From Leishmania infantum JPCM5 (Eukaryota; Euglenozoa; Kinetoplastea; Trypanosomatida; Trypanosomatidae): a DNA stretch of 64,000 nucleotides. Shown here in pieces: positions 48,301 through 58,160 of this stretch. The number at the start of each line of letters is the position of its first letter. The first letter of the stretch is position 1. The DNA lies in contig NC_009417.2 in assembly GCF_000002875.2 (NCBI RefSeq), positions 477,929 through 541,928 on the forward strand, in the 5' to 3' direction. The notes beneath the pieces are model-generated. The model saw only the letters and a list, made by a program, of their open reading frames with translations. It was not told where the DNA came from and did not search any database. Made by a program: the position numbers and the translations under genes.

Positions 48301-51283
48301 GGGTGAGTCTCGCGAAGTCCACCACGCACCTGCAGATCGAGCGCGCAAGCGCTATCATCACGGCAACTCTCCTGGCGCCGATGCCGCGGTGTCAGAAGAT
48401 GGCAGAGGAGAGGATATCAGCGTCGGCAACTCAGAAGGGTGCGGGGAGTGCTGTCGCGGCGGCAGTGACGAGGACGTATACCCGGATGACGTCCACAGCG
48501 CCGAGGACAACTTCGAGGAGGACGAGGAGGGAGAGGAGCCCAACGAGGACGACGGTTCGGAGCGTCGCTTGCTCTGCGGCACGCCTCTCTACATGAGCCC
48601 CGAGCTCATCCGCACACAAGAGCCGACCTTCGCCTCCGATATGTGGGCCCTAGGATGTGTGGTGTACGAGATGGCGACAGGTGGAGTTTTACCATGGCGG
48701 CCGGTGCACAACCTGAGTGCACCGGCGGTTATTTGGTACATTGGGCAGCGGGGCGAAGAGGGCGACGGACCTTCGATGGATGACGTTTACACGGAGCGAG
48801 ACCGCCTGAACCGCGCCAGTACCGACCCGTCGCTTCATGAGGCAGTGGATGACTCGTACGACGAAGAAGGCGGAGGGCACCGCGGCCACAGCAGCAGAGG
48901 TGGCAGGGTGGGTCGCTGGGATCGCACTCCATCCCCTATGCTGTTGGACCTCCTACAATCTACGTTGAACATGAACCCAGCACTGCGCCCCACTCCAGCG
49001 GAGCTGCTTCAGCATCCCTTTATCCGCAATGAAGCCTCTAATGCGGCGCTCGAGCGCTGGCACGCCTTGGTGGCAGCTAACCGTCTCCCCGCTACCCACG
49101 CACTGAAGCAGCACGGCGAGGAAGGCGAGGAGTTGATGTCACATCGCACGCTGAAGGCTGAGCCTGTCGCGGATATCAAGAGTACGCTGAGGTCGGTGCG
49201 TGGCAGCGCTTCAAGAGACGGCTCGCAGCACGCTCGCGCCTCGCTCTCCCCCGCACGCACGCCGCCCTCACCACAGGCGATTGAAGTGGAGGAACTGGAC
49301 GACAACGCCCCCGCCAAGCTAGGCGGCGAGAATCCACCAGGCACGGCATCGAGGCAGCAACATCCTTCGCGGCACCCCCCGCCCCCGCTAGGAGAGCCAA
49401 TGACGTCGCCGTCGATGAACCTTTTGGGCGACCCCTGCGAAGATGCGGAGCCGTCTTCCGTGTTGCCGCTTCCGCCACCGGCCAGCCAGCCGAAGCCGCA
49501 GATGCCGAAGGCGCATGCAGTGCAGGTCCCCTCGGTGCTTGGTGCAGGCAGCCCCGACTCGCAGCCGCTCATCTGCGAGCCCCCGCGGCGGCCAGACATA
49601 CGTGGGCGTCGCATGGATGCGCCGCCGCCCGTAATAAGTCAGGCCGCTGCATCCCCAGAACGCTTCCCCAGCGCGTCGCACGGTGCGGCGTCCCTGCCGT
49701 GGTGGACCCCGCAGAGCTTCTCGGCGCCGACCAAGCTGCCCGTTTCACGATCTCGCGCCTCTGCCTCGGCTCTTGTGGGTATGCGACAGGTTGAACAGCA
49801 GGCGCCGTACACCATGCCAGTGACGCAGCAAAGCACGAGCAAGTCGTACCTGCGTCAGCATCAGCTATTCCTCAAGCAAAACGAGCTCGAGCGTCGTCGA
49901 ATCTCTTTTTTAGTGCCGCAAGGTGGACGGCAAATGAGCGGTCGCCACCGCACCGAAGGGCCGCCGATACTACAGCAGCAGCAGCAGCAGCCCTTGCCCA
50001 TGGCTTCCGCTCCGGCAGCGGCTGGGATAATGCCCATGTGTCCGCCTAGCTATCAGTACGCGATGCAGCAGCCCGTGCTGGAATACACGCCTGGCTACAG
50101 CGACTACAATCCCCAGGTGAACACGCAGACGGTGGAAATGCGCCTGCCGCCGGGCTTCACAAGTCAGTCGCTCTCCGCCCCACACCAGCAGGGCAGACGG
50201 CAGAGCTGGAGCATCGGCAGCAACAGGGTGTTGGCGGGTGTGCAGCTGCAGAGCGTCGCCTCCAGCCAGAAGCCGCTCTCCCAGCAGCTGCGAGGAAACA
50301 AGCCAAAGCACAGCAGCCGGAGAGAGCGCGCGCGAATCGCGCCGACTACCGCGGCAGCGTCCAACGTCTCGCCTTCACTGCACACCAGTACTCGAAGCCC
50401 CGTCATATCAATGAATTCCAGCCATGTCAGGGGCCCTGCAGCGGCTGACTCCACACGCGAGAGCAGTGGCCCTGTACTCTCACACACGTCACAGCAATTT
50501 GCGCCGCAGCAACAACTGTCCATGCAGCAACTGCACCCCGTTGTAGGGGGCTTGACGATGGAGATGGACAATCTTACGATATCTTCCCCACTATTGTCGA
50601 GCTTTGCTGCGTCGATGGCGCCCTTACCGGTGCAGGATCACAGATGCGTACTCAGCTACAGCGGTGCACCCATGCCGGTGGATCAGCCGGTCTCAAAATC
50701 GCCGCAAGCCCACTGCCAAGGACCCGTTCTTGCCCTTCTTTCGCACCCGCGCCACCGCCACACCGCACACGCACAGTCGGCCACGACAAGCAGCCTCGGT
50801 CCCGGCAGCGGAGACGGTGGCGGCGCCGTCCAGCAGGCTTCGCCAGCCAATGCCGCTGAAGTGGAAGGAGCTGGAAACAGCGCTGCCCAACGGAACGCTC
50901 GGCGTGGGAGGCAAGGTCGCCGGAGCGCTTTGTCCTCTTCCAGTCTGCTTCTCCATCAGAACCGCCTCCGAAACCCACGGCGCGCTTCGCCGCTGCTGAG
51001 GCAGCAGCTACACCAGATGACCTTGACAAGTACTCGCACCTGTGTGGTGGAGCACAGCGACAAACAGGAGCAGCAACAAATACCGTCTTTGAACGAAGAA
51101 GCACCAGCCTCGCAGCAGCAGGAAGAGCCACGCAGCACGAAGCGACCGTGCGCGGCAAGGTCGAATGGGCGGAGCTCGTCTACCTACACGGCGGGAAAGA
51201 AGCGGCGCATTCGCACATCGCTGCGCGTGTCCACCAGAGAGGCGATTCGGCGTCAGCAACAGCGACGTTCGCAGAAGCAGTGA
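45374..51283 (+). CDS. FHA domain + STE11-like protein kinase, 1969 residues
   Basis: Very large kinase. An N-terminal FHA domain (residues ~95-275) has TVRVGRAGGCDTVLSDPRVS (core G110-R111, S-x-x-H at ~129) and, after a ~100-residue insert, DCSANGTYVND with N248; FHA domains bind phosphothreonine. The kinase spans ~645-1215: IGFGASGDVF (G657), VAIK with K679, a ~145-residue Ser/Thr/Gln-rich insert before helix C (REIIFLTTLQHHRIVRFLGF), H918-G-D920-LKSAN, DFG (D938), a ~115-residue acidic insert in the activation segment, then CGTPLYMSPE with E1077 and SDMWALGCVVYEMATG. Motifs place it in the STE/MAP3K group. The usual HRD Arg is Gly. The ~750-residue tail is Pro/Gln/Ser-rich with a basic end. 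The start codon follows a good acceptor site. Confidence 0.9.
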   Translation: MLSCTSNLSSDAAAASEPPPSPRPRTPGPPIVASASHSSMPSMAATQIVSRGGSPTPPLTTDVDIRGPFLLYGPSGRLLSRYEPSDLWGLLISEHTTLNCTYAQTTVRVGRAGGCDTVLSDPRVSSTHFTISLELEPYGNSDHRNHWRGSGVGGGDHEIPLLLRRSPEGSPVHTRGMHTNASDAIASGAGVPKSAASGGLTSSSSLCSVAAAEKGLNKDGRSDARALSETTLPGWRVSRVSLTDCSANGTYVNDVLVGRGKCCDLHYGDDISIVRVPEKKRPRRGSTTPTDLSSEEDETQQESENEVACFAQSERGAELRRGTVAAPSSSAHHVAPSSRDALAGGGAARMGTEANEEGSSPSGDDPRVTQMFTALLSTLSTEHTYVERFCFHLYHAEEVGRGGAPIIEPDTVVASQRAAAGEVEAEAERQREDNDEQDKYNDVLQQSQPELKHNLSQHKSVRFPDDPVTAFDPPPQNADSDAVDSPPASLSALQHRDRRASLSMSPIPPCALVPGDTSASAAFAPQSSANSLTLSTVVTPHSLLRPRPSIRESFIAPISLPDPEESTAPSNGSVHGSVMASTSVIRFHESIGISAALRRKAAAQRALAARRGSSTASNQANGSLGTVGAIMKDMPPDIPIRYAVLPLRHLQWGGRIGFGASGDVFMGIDVSTATVVAIKVLKGSSLFQSSQPADTTVAKAHSKTTSGRSAVPSVQDDGTILNLSNISLGNGTVTDHRASSEGWTCAPPSLASPMTVPSHRATSRQVDHTNEESIQVSEASTPLTPASAVTSSSASAHGNTSAALVNTSSTSHCHTQVQQQQQPPRPQSQDEHSAAPLLRKHLREIIFLTTLQHHRIVRFLGFQFSGEGRLCLLMEYVAGGTLQTLVKNFGVFEENVIRLYTLQILEGLEYLKRKGVVHGDLKSANILVSEQGSVKLTDFGTSRFLRACAAEEKGAGEAAGADDERPGAEVRRARRRGESREVHHAPADRARKRYHHGNSPGADAAVSEDGRGEDISVGNSEGCGECCRGGSDEDVYPDDVHSAEDNFEEDEEGEEPNEDDGSERRLLCGTPLYMSPELIRTQEPTFASDMWALGCVVYEMATGGVLPWRPVHNLSAPAVIWYIGQRGEEGDGPSMDDVYTERDRLNRASTDPSLHEAVDDSYDEEGGGHRGHSSRGGRVGRWDRTPSPMLLDLLQSTLNMNPALRPTPAELLQHPFIRNEASNAALERWHALVAANRLPATHALKQHGEEGEELMSHRTLKAEPVADIKSTLRSVRGSASRDGSQHARASLSPARTPPSPQAIEVEELDDNAPAKLGGENPPGTASRQQHPSRHPPPPLGEPMTSPSMNLLGDPCEDAEPSSVLPLPPPASQPKPQMPKAHAVQVPSVLGAGSPDSQPLICEPPRRPDIRGRRMDAPPPVISQAAASPERFPSASHGAASLPWWTPQSFSAPTKLPVSRSRASASALVGMRQVEQQAPYTMPVTQQSTSKSYLRQHQLFLKQNELERRRISFLVPQGGRQMSGRHRTEGPPILQQQQQQPLPMASAPAAAGIMPMCPPSYQYAMQQPVLEYTPGYSDYNPQVNTQTVEMRLPPGFTSQSLSAPHQQGRRQSWSIGSNRVLAGVQLQSVASSQKPLSQQLRGNKPKHSSRRERARIAPTTAAASNVSPSLHTSTRSPVISMNSSHVRGPAAADSTRESSGPVLSHTSQQFAPQQQLSMQQLHPVVGGLTMEMDNLTISSPLLSSFAASMAPLPVQDHRCVLSYSGAPMPVDQPVSKSPQAHCQGPVLALLSHPRHRHTAHAQSATTSSLGPGSGDGGGAVQQASPANAAEVEGAGNSAAQRNARRGRQGRRSALSSSSLLLHQNRLRNPRRASPLLRQQLHQMTLTSTRTCVVEHSDKQEQQQIPSLNEEAPASQQQEEPRSTKRPCAARSNGRSSSTYTAGKKRRIRTSLRVSTREAIRRQQQRRSQKQ

Positions 51284-52092
51284 AAAGGCCGTGTCCCGCG
51301 AGACGGCTGGGGGACGAGGACACACATATGTGCATCTGTCTCTCTAACTCTGTATCTGTGTGCGCGCGTGTGTGTTTGTGTGTGTCTGTGTGAGCGGGGG
51401 AGGGGTTGTGTCCCGTTGATGTCTTTGCTGTGTCGTTCTTCCGCGAAACTGAAGAAAAGGTGCCAACACACATTCTCGTTCCACCGGCGTGCGTCTCAAG
51501 TGTCGTCTGCGTGTCTTCGTCTCTCTCGCTCGCTCGCTCTTTGGCTATCTCCCTCCACCTCGTTGGTTTGGCCGGACTGGGCCCCACTGCGATGGTAAGC
51601 GAGGCCGCAGAGAGAGAAGTGCGTTATCGCCTGATTGTCTGTTGCCAAAGATCTCTTGCAAAAGCCAAGTGCCGCATCTCTGCAAGTGCCTCTTTCGTTT
51701 TCTCATGAATGCCCTTGCAGTGCCGTGCTCGTCGGCCGAGGAAAGGGACGCTACTGCGGCTTTCCAGAGCGCGCATGGAAGTCTTCTGCTCCACACGTGC
51801 GACAGGCACAGGCGAACACGCACACGTCCATGTACACGGAAACTGTCATTCCTTCCGTGCCCATCCCATCTTCCCGCTTTCTACCGCCTCTGACGCTTTC
51901 TCGTTCCGTCAACATGGTCCCCGAAACGTAAACGACGTACTCGCACACGTGCACATGCCCACACACACGCACGTCTAGCAACGGACACGCCAGCGCGCAG
52001 CTCTTCCACTCTGCTCAACTGTCGCCGCTGACGACATCAACTAGTTGTGGTGTGCATGTTTGTTTGTCTTCAACCGCAGCTCTGTATCTGCG
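51284..52092. other. Spacer between the FHA kinase and ATG16
   Basis: No gene. (GT)-rich tract at 51360-51392 and C/T-rich tracts around 51520-51575 and 51865-51905. Confidence 0.45.
52058..52079 (+). promoter_or_regulatory. Candidate trans-splice acceptor for ATG16
   Basis: Pyrimidine-rich stretch ending CAACCGCAG with AG at 52078-52079, 14 nt before the ATG at 52093. Confidence 0.5.
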
Positions 52093-53862
52093 ATGCAGAT
52101 CGGCCTCGCCACCGCTGTGCCCTCGCCCACAACTTCTCCCCAGTGGCTGCAGGACATTGAGAATCAGCTTCTCATCCGCAACGCAGTCGAGCTGAAGCCG
52201 TCGCAGTCGATCTTTGATAGCTACACCACTCTCCATGCCTCTGTGCTACACCTGCAAACAGTGGAAGATGAGCGGCAACGATTGCGGATGGAGCAGAGTC
52301 GGCTCACGGAGCGGGTCCGCGAGCTCGAGCGGGCGGCTGCCAACTCGTCTCTGCAAACGTCGCGCGAGCGTGAACTGGAGGCGAAGAAGGACGCCCTGCA
52401 AGACCAACTGCGGGTGTACATGCAGCGGGAAAGCGACTACTACAAGACACTGTCAGAGATGAAGGCGGTACAAGAAGAGAGGGATAAGCTGCAGCTCAGG
52501 TCAAACAAGCTGGACGCCGAGCTGGAGCAACGCACAGCAGAGCTGCAGCTGCTGCACAAGGAGTACACGGCCCTCCGCGACGAGTACGACCGCGTGCGGC
52601 TGACGGTCAGCGAGGCCGACCGCTACCTACGCGAAGTTAAGACCGCGAAGGAGAAAACCGCGCAACTGCAGCACCGCATCGCGACACTGGAGGCTGAGGT
52701 GAGCGTGCTGCGACGTCAGTTGCAGGAAGCCCTCAAAGGGGAGACGGCCGCCGCCGTGGACAAAGCCAAGCACGCGAGCGCGAACAAGGATGGGGGGGAC
52801 GCTGAAGTGACCCCGAGTCCCATGCACACCACCCATAGCCCGCACGCGGGCCCGTGCACAACGCTCTCTCCAAACTGCCTTGGTGCAGAGCCCAGTCGCG
52901 CCTCCATGGTCATCTCAGAGGCACACAATAGCAGCACGCTGCACGGGCTGTGCGTACTGGATGACGGCAAGCACTTTCTGACTTCTGGCGCGGACAAGCA
53001 CATCCGTCTCTGGAATCGTCAAAGCGCGCAGGCGGAGAAGTACTTCTCCTCGAGCAGCATTGCCCTCGCCTTGGATACCTCGTCCCACTACTTGCTTGCC
53101 GGCTGCGCCGATCACGTCGTGCGCTTCTGGGATGTGAACAGCTTGCGGGTGCTTGAGATGACGGGGCACACGGAAAAGGTCGTGGCGGCATGTCTCACCT
53201 CCAGCGCCCAACACGCCTTCACCGCAAGCTCGGATAGCACCATCAAGCTCTGGGACGTTCGCCGGCGCGAGTCGCTGCGCACGCTGCTGTGCCAGAGCAC
53301 ATGCAACGACGTTACTGTGTCCGGCGACACGGTCTTCTCGGCGCACTATAACGGCAAGATCACGGTGTGGGACCGACGGACAGCGACGCGCAGCGGCGAG
53401 GTGGTGGCCCATCAGCGCGTTGCGACGTGTGTGCGTGTGAGCGCAAATGGGCAGCTGTGCGTATCCATGGGCAAAGACAACGTCATATCGGTACGCGACG
53501 CTCGTGTATTCACTAAGACGCTGTTCAGTGTCGCCCCGGTGCAGCTCATTGTGATGATGAGCTGGGCTCGTCTGTCCATCGCCCCCAGCGGGCAGCTGTG
53601 TGCCGTGGGCAGCGGACGGACCTCGGACCTCCTCCTTATCCGACTTCACGGAGGAGGGCAGGATGACGCGGAGGCGACCGACAGCGCATCATCTCCAGCG
53701 TCGGTAAAGGTGCTGAAGGCATCTATGTCGAACGCAACTTCTTGCGGCGATCAGGGTAGCGGTAGCAGCAAGGGACCTATCTTTAGCACCGCGTGGGGTG
53801 CAAGCGAGGGCGGTCCATTGGTGTCTATCAGCAATGATCACTGTGTGCAGGTGTGGGAGTGA
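52093..53862 (+). CDS. ATG16: ATG16-like autophagy protein (coiled coil + WD40)
   Basis: A 589-residue protein with the ATG16L1 layout. The N-terminus (residues ~17-40, WLQDIENQLLIRNAVELKPS) resembles the ATG5-binding helix of ATG16. A long coiled coil follows (~55-230), rich in Glu/Arg/Leu with EADRYLREVKTAKEK. After a disordered linker a WD40 propeller runs from ~275 to the end, with repeats ending in HIRLWNRQ, VVRFWDVNS, TIKLWDVRR, ITVWDRRT, VISVRDAR and a final VQVWE. ATG16 with ATG5-ATG12 positions ATG8 lipidation on the forming autophagosome. Presence of the WD40 part matches the animal/plant type rather than the short yeast form. ATG 52093 is the first in-frame ATG behind a good acceptor site. 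Confidence 0.88.
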   Translation: MQIGLATAVPSPTTSPQWLQDIENQLLIRNAVELKPSQSIFDSYTTLHASVLHLQTVEDERQRLRMEQSRLTERVRELERAAANSSLQTSRERELEAKKDALQDQLRVYMQRESDYYKTLSEMKAVQEERDKLQLRSNKLDAELEQRTAELQLLHKEYTALRDEYDRVRLTVSEADRYLREVKTAKEKTAQLQHRIATLEAEVSVLRRQLQEALKGETAAAVDKAKHASANKDGGDAEVTPSPMHTTHSPHAGPCTTLSPNCLGAEPSRASMVISEAHNSSTLHGLCVLDDGKHFLTSGADKHIRLWNRQSAQAEKYFSSSSIALALDTSSHYLLAGCADHVVRFWDVNSLRVLEMTGHTEKVVAACLTSSAQHAFTASSDSTIKLWDVRRRESLRTLLCQSTCNDVTVSGDTVFSAHYNGKITVWDRRTATRSGEVVAHQRVATCVRVSANGQLCVSMGKDNVISVRDARVFTKTLFSVAPVQLIVMMSWARLSIAPSGQLCAVGSGRTSDLLLIRLHGGGQDDAEATDSASSPASVKVLKASMSNATSCGDQGSGSSKGPIFSTAWGASEGGPLVSISNDHCVQVWE

Positions 53863-56800
53863 AGTGCGTGCTGTAGGCTACACAATGGGGCGACAAACAA
53901 ACTTGTGTGGGGCCACGGTGCTGTGCGCTCCCTACCCTTTCCGCTTCCACCGAGCCGCCTCGATTTCCCCTTCGGGTCATCACCAAAAGTGCCGTGCACT
54001 GGGGTGTCTGGATGTTCCTCGTATCGCTGCTCTGCTGATATTGCTTGTCTTCGTTTTCTTGCGTTTATTCGGCTGCCGCTCCCCCTTTCTTTTTGTTGTT
54101 GTTCATTGCTATTGAGACATGAACCCCCATTTTGTTCTTGCTCGTGCACGCGCGATGCATGCGTGTCTATGTATTTGGGAGGAAGTCGTCGTTCTTCCAC
54201 AACCATCACCACCATCCCCTTCTCCTCCCATGCCTTTCTGGCGTGACTGTGCTGTGCCGCTCCCTCCCTCTATCGCTCTCTTTCTCTCGTGTCTTGGATT
54301 CGCTGCGTCTCCTTGAATGGACGCCACCGACGGACACCAAGACGTGACAGCGACGGAACACAAACGCACAAGTAACGCATACAAAGCGAAAGACAACAAA
54401 AAAAAAACGGCGAGACGCACACGCTGTTTTTACATGGGTGCCACGGCTGCTGGACTGCTCCAGCACGGAAAGACTGAAGTGAAAAGAGCAAAGGCGGGAA
54501 GCTTCTGTGGTGCGTAGCCGCTGCCGTGATGTACAGAACGGAGGCCTCAGGCGTGAAATGCGCCATCTTGCGCAGCTCTTATCTCCCTCTCCCAGCGCCG
54601 CCTCTGCGGCCAGCATCCCATCCGCTCCCTCGGAAGGACTCACTTGTTCGCTTGCACTGACCTTCATTGCCTCCTTCGTCTCTCCTTCCCTCCCTTTCGC
54701 CTTTCTTGGCTCGCCTGTCACGTTCATCCCGCATGCACAACCGTGCCCGCGTCAACATGTAGTGATCAATCACACACCTCTCCCTGCACACTGCACACAC
54801 ACCTCAAAGCAAGCGTTCCTGTTGCTCTTCTTGCCATCGCCCCTCACCTTAGTCGGCTAGCTGATCCCCCTTTTTTCCGCTTCTTCTTCCCTCCGTGTCT
54901 TGTTTTCTTTTTGTTTCTTTGCGTATGCGTGTGCACGTGCTCGTCTGCGTCTGTCCCGTTTTTTGTCGCGCGTGTGGATGCACTCGCCTGTAGGGAGTGT
55001 GTATTAATTCTCTTTCCCTCTCTGTGTGTTTGTGTATCGTGTTTGACGTGCCCAACTCCCTTTCTCACGTTCTATGTTACTCTTCTCGTTCAGTCCCTGT
55101 CTCGCACACACACTCTTCCCTTCCTTCCCTTTCTCTCTCTTCTTGATCTTTTTTTCAGTTTTTTTTCGTTCCTCCCTCGCCGTTTTCCTTCGCTTTCTTG
55201 TGTGTGTGTGTGTGTCGTTGTGTCATTGTAGCCTCTGTCTGTTCGCGTGCCTCTTTTGGTGTGTTGCCACCTATTTTTGTTGTTGTTCTTTGTTTGCTGA
55301 CTTGTTTGCGGTGGTGGTGGCTGATTGTACTTCGCTTCTTTTTCCTTTTGGTATTTTGCGTTTTGCTGCTCTTGTGCGTATGTATCGGTGCTGTTGTTAG
55401 GGGTGGGGCTCTCCGTTTCTCGCGTGCTGCTTCTCTCTGCATCGTCGCATAAAAGAGCTTCTGTCTGCACGAGGCACAGAATCAGAGCAAGACAAGCAGA
55501 CACGCTACTCTACGTCCCGAACATCAAGTTTTTGTTTGTCTTTCGTGTCGGTCGCTTGTGCGTCTTTTTGCGAGCGAGTGCGTGCGTGCCGTGTCGACTT
55601 TCCTCTTTTTTCAGCGGTAAACTCGCCTCACTCTTTGTTTCTTCGCACGCGCACTGGCGCGCGTGCCTGCGCATACGTGCATCTCGTGAAGTAGTGCATT
55701 TCTTGTTTCGTATAATAGCTATATACATGACCAAGAGATCTTCCTTCATCTTGCCAGTATTCCTTCACCGTCTTGCTGTGTGCTCCTCTCCCACACAAAC
55801 GCACGAGCGCCAGCACACACACGTACACGCGCACAGATAAAAGAACGAATAGCCGTAAACTGCCTCTCCCGCTCCCTCCATTCCACACTTGCGCCTCCCA
55901 CTTAGTCCGAGGACTGTGTCTTCGCTCGCACCTCTACTATTGCGGCTGGTCGCCTCTTGCAACGCCGTCACAGTATTGCGCTTCTCCAAGGGCTGCCTCA
56001 CGGGACTTGGGCACGAGAAAAAGCGGGGAGACATTATAGACGGCACGGCACGTGAAACGCTGTTGTGCAACAGGGGGCGAGAGCGAAGCAAGAAGAAGTG
56101 AGGGGCGTCATTCCTCGTGCTCGCTCGCTCATTTTCTCTCGGTGGGCGTCGTCGGAGGTGCGAAACAAGAACGCAAATTGGCGGAAGGACAGAAAACCCG
56201 AAAGCAGAAGATTGAAAACGGTGATTTTCTTTTCCTGTGATCTGCTTGTATGCATGGTAACTGCGGGAAACGAAAAAAAAGCAAACGGGGATAAAAGTAA
56301 AACGCCTCTGCCGTGAAGATACGTGCACCACTAACCACGTATATTGTCCCTAGACTGCACGGCGCACCCTCCCCTCCCGCCAACGGCACGCACTCAGTCT
56401 AGCAAAAACGGAGAAGAGGCGCTTGTTCTCCTCGTTTGCGAATTCGCCGGTTCTTTTCCCGTACGCCTTTTCCGTTGCTCCTAGTGATTCCCTTCTTCCT
56501 TCGCCCCCCCACCCCCCAAAGCACACCCTTTTTGCTGACTGTTGTCAACAGCTTTTGTGTGTGTGGGTCTTCCTGTGCTCACGGCTCTCCCTCCCTACAC
56601 ACGCACCCACCCTCGCAGTCGCCATTCTTTTCGCTCCTTTTTCGGCCTCAGTAATACGGTTGCCATTGTCTTTTTCGTTTGCGTGTCTCGGCGCGACGGC
56701 GATTCCGTGCAGCCCTTCGGACAAGGGCGTACGGAGCCGGAAGGGAGAAAGTAAGGAGTGAAACGAAACAGAGAGCGTCTATCCTCACACCGACATCCCA

Positions 56801-57836
56801 ATAGCCCGTTGCTTGGCCAACACGGCGTTGCTGTGAGCTGACTGCTTCCGCTTCATACTTGTAGCGTATTTTTTTTTACGTACTCCTCCCTCTCCATCTC
56901 CTGGAACTGCTGTGTTTTTTTTTTTTGTTCCTTCCGTGCCTGTGCATCTCTCGCTTCCCCAACTGCAGTGTCTCCTTGCTTTGCCTTTCGCGTGTGTGTC
57001 TTGTCTGCACAAGAGCAGTAACTCATCGGCTTGCGAATCGAAGCAGCGTGCGCGCTTATATCCGTATCAGCACATACATGTATATATCGATATTGATATA
57101 TACACCTGCTTTATTGCTTTCAACGCGATCGCAGGCCCTCCCCCATACACTTACACACGTGTCGCGTAGCGGTAACGGTAATTTGCCTTCCCGTTGCTCA
57201 GAGTCGCGCTTAAGTGTAGGAGAGCACGCCCAAGGACTTCAAGAGAGACCCAGCACGCATCTTCAACACTGCCAGCGGTTGTCTCGCCACTTCGAAGCTC
57301 TGCTGCGGCCCGCTAGCCATCGCGCAAATACTGGTCAGCCGGTGCGCGCACCATAGGTCGAGTCAGCAAACAGGAGTGGAAGAAACGTACATGTAGTTGC
57401 ATGGAGGACGAGAAAATCCACATCATCATTCCCTTATTCCCACCCCAGCCAACCACCCACGCGCCGAGCCTTCACACGTGCATTACCACCACCGCCCATC
57501 GCAGACTTCCTCGGCGTGAGATAAGGGCGACACAGTTTTTCGTCCTTTCTTTTCCAGTCGACGATAGCGTCACTGCCACCACGACGCAGAGCACTACGTT
57601 CTCTTTCTTTTCATCTTTACGTCTTCTTCGTTTCACTCGCTTGTGCGTGCGTTGACGTGTCCTTTTTGCCCTTTTCATTCAACGTTTTTTCTTTGTTATC
57701 GTTTTCTTTTTCTTTCGTATGTGTGTGTGTGTGTGTGAAGGGGCGCCGATCCTCTGCCGGCTCACTTGCTAGCCGATATTGGCCCTTCATTTGGATTTGG
57801 TGCTCTTCCCCTCCCCTCCCCTCCCCCCAGCATCTG

Positions 57837-57867
<31 letters not shown>

Positions 57868-58160
57868 CGTGAATTGCCGAAGCAAGTCCATCGGCGAAGG
57901 AAAGGGGAGAAGCTGTGTGAGAGGCGCAAAGGTCTCTCCCTGTCGTTTCTCTGAAGAAGAGTCTCATTATTGGTCGAGGCTAAGAGGGGCATCCTTTGGC
58001 TCTACTCTTCCATATCTGCGTCTCTCTTTCCTGGCCTGCTCGCTCTTTGACTCGCTGAGTGCGCGCAGCTGTAAGTGCGCTTGCCCGTCTACGCTGGCGT
58101 TTGGGTATCTCGCTGCATCTGCAACGTCTCATACCAACGCGATCGCTGGGCGCGGATGCA
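53863..58160. other. 4.3-kb gene-free stretch
   Basis: No gene that I can support on either strand. Open frames encode Ser/Pro/Leu/Phe/Cys-rich or His/Thr-rich peptides that follow the C/T- and CA-rich DNA. Simple tracts: (GT)n at 55200-55214, 57720-57737; (CA)n at 57837-57863; T-rich runs at 56869-56877 and 56915-56927. It probably holds the ATG16 3' UTR and the transporter 5' region; a very short or non-coding RNA gene cannot be excluded. Confidence 0.5.
57837..57863. repeat. (CA)n microsatellite
   Basis: Thirteen CA units in the 5' region of the amino acid transporter gene, 100 bp downstream of a (GT)n tract at 57720-57737; on one RNA the two could pair into a long imperfect stem. Confidence 0.9.

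Noticed and set aside
54644..55231. 195-codon Phe/Leu/Cys-rich frame that looks membrane-like
   Set aside because: The hydrophobic look comes from T/C-rich DNA; no ATG in good context and no helix pattern typical of transporters.
57720..57863. Possible CRISPR-like or tandem array
   Set aside because: These are simple (GT)n and (CA)n microsatellites; CRISPR arrays are not expected in this organism and no spacers are seen.
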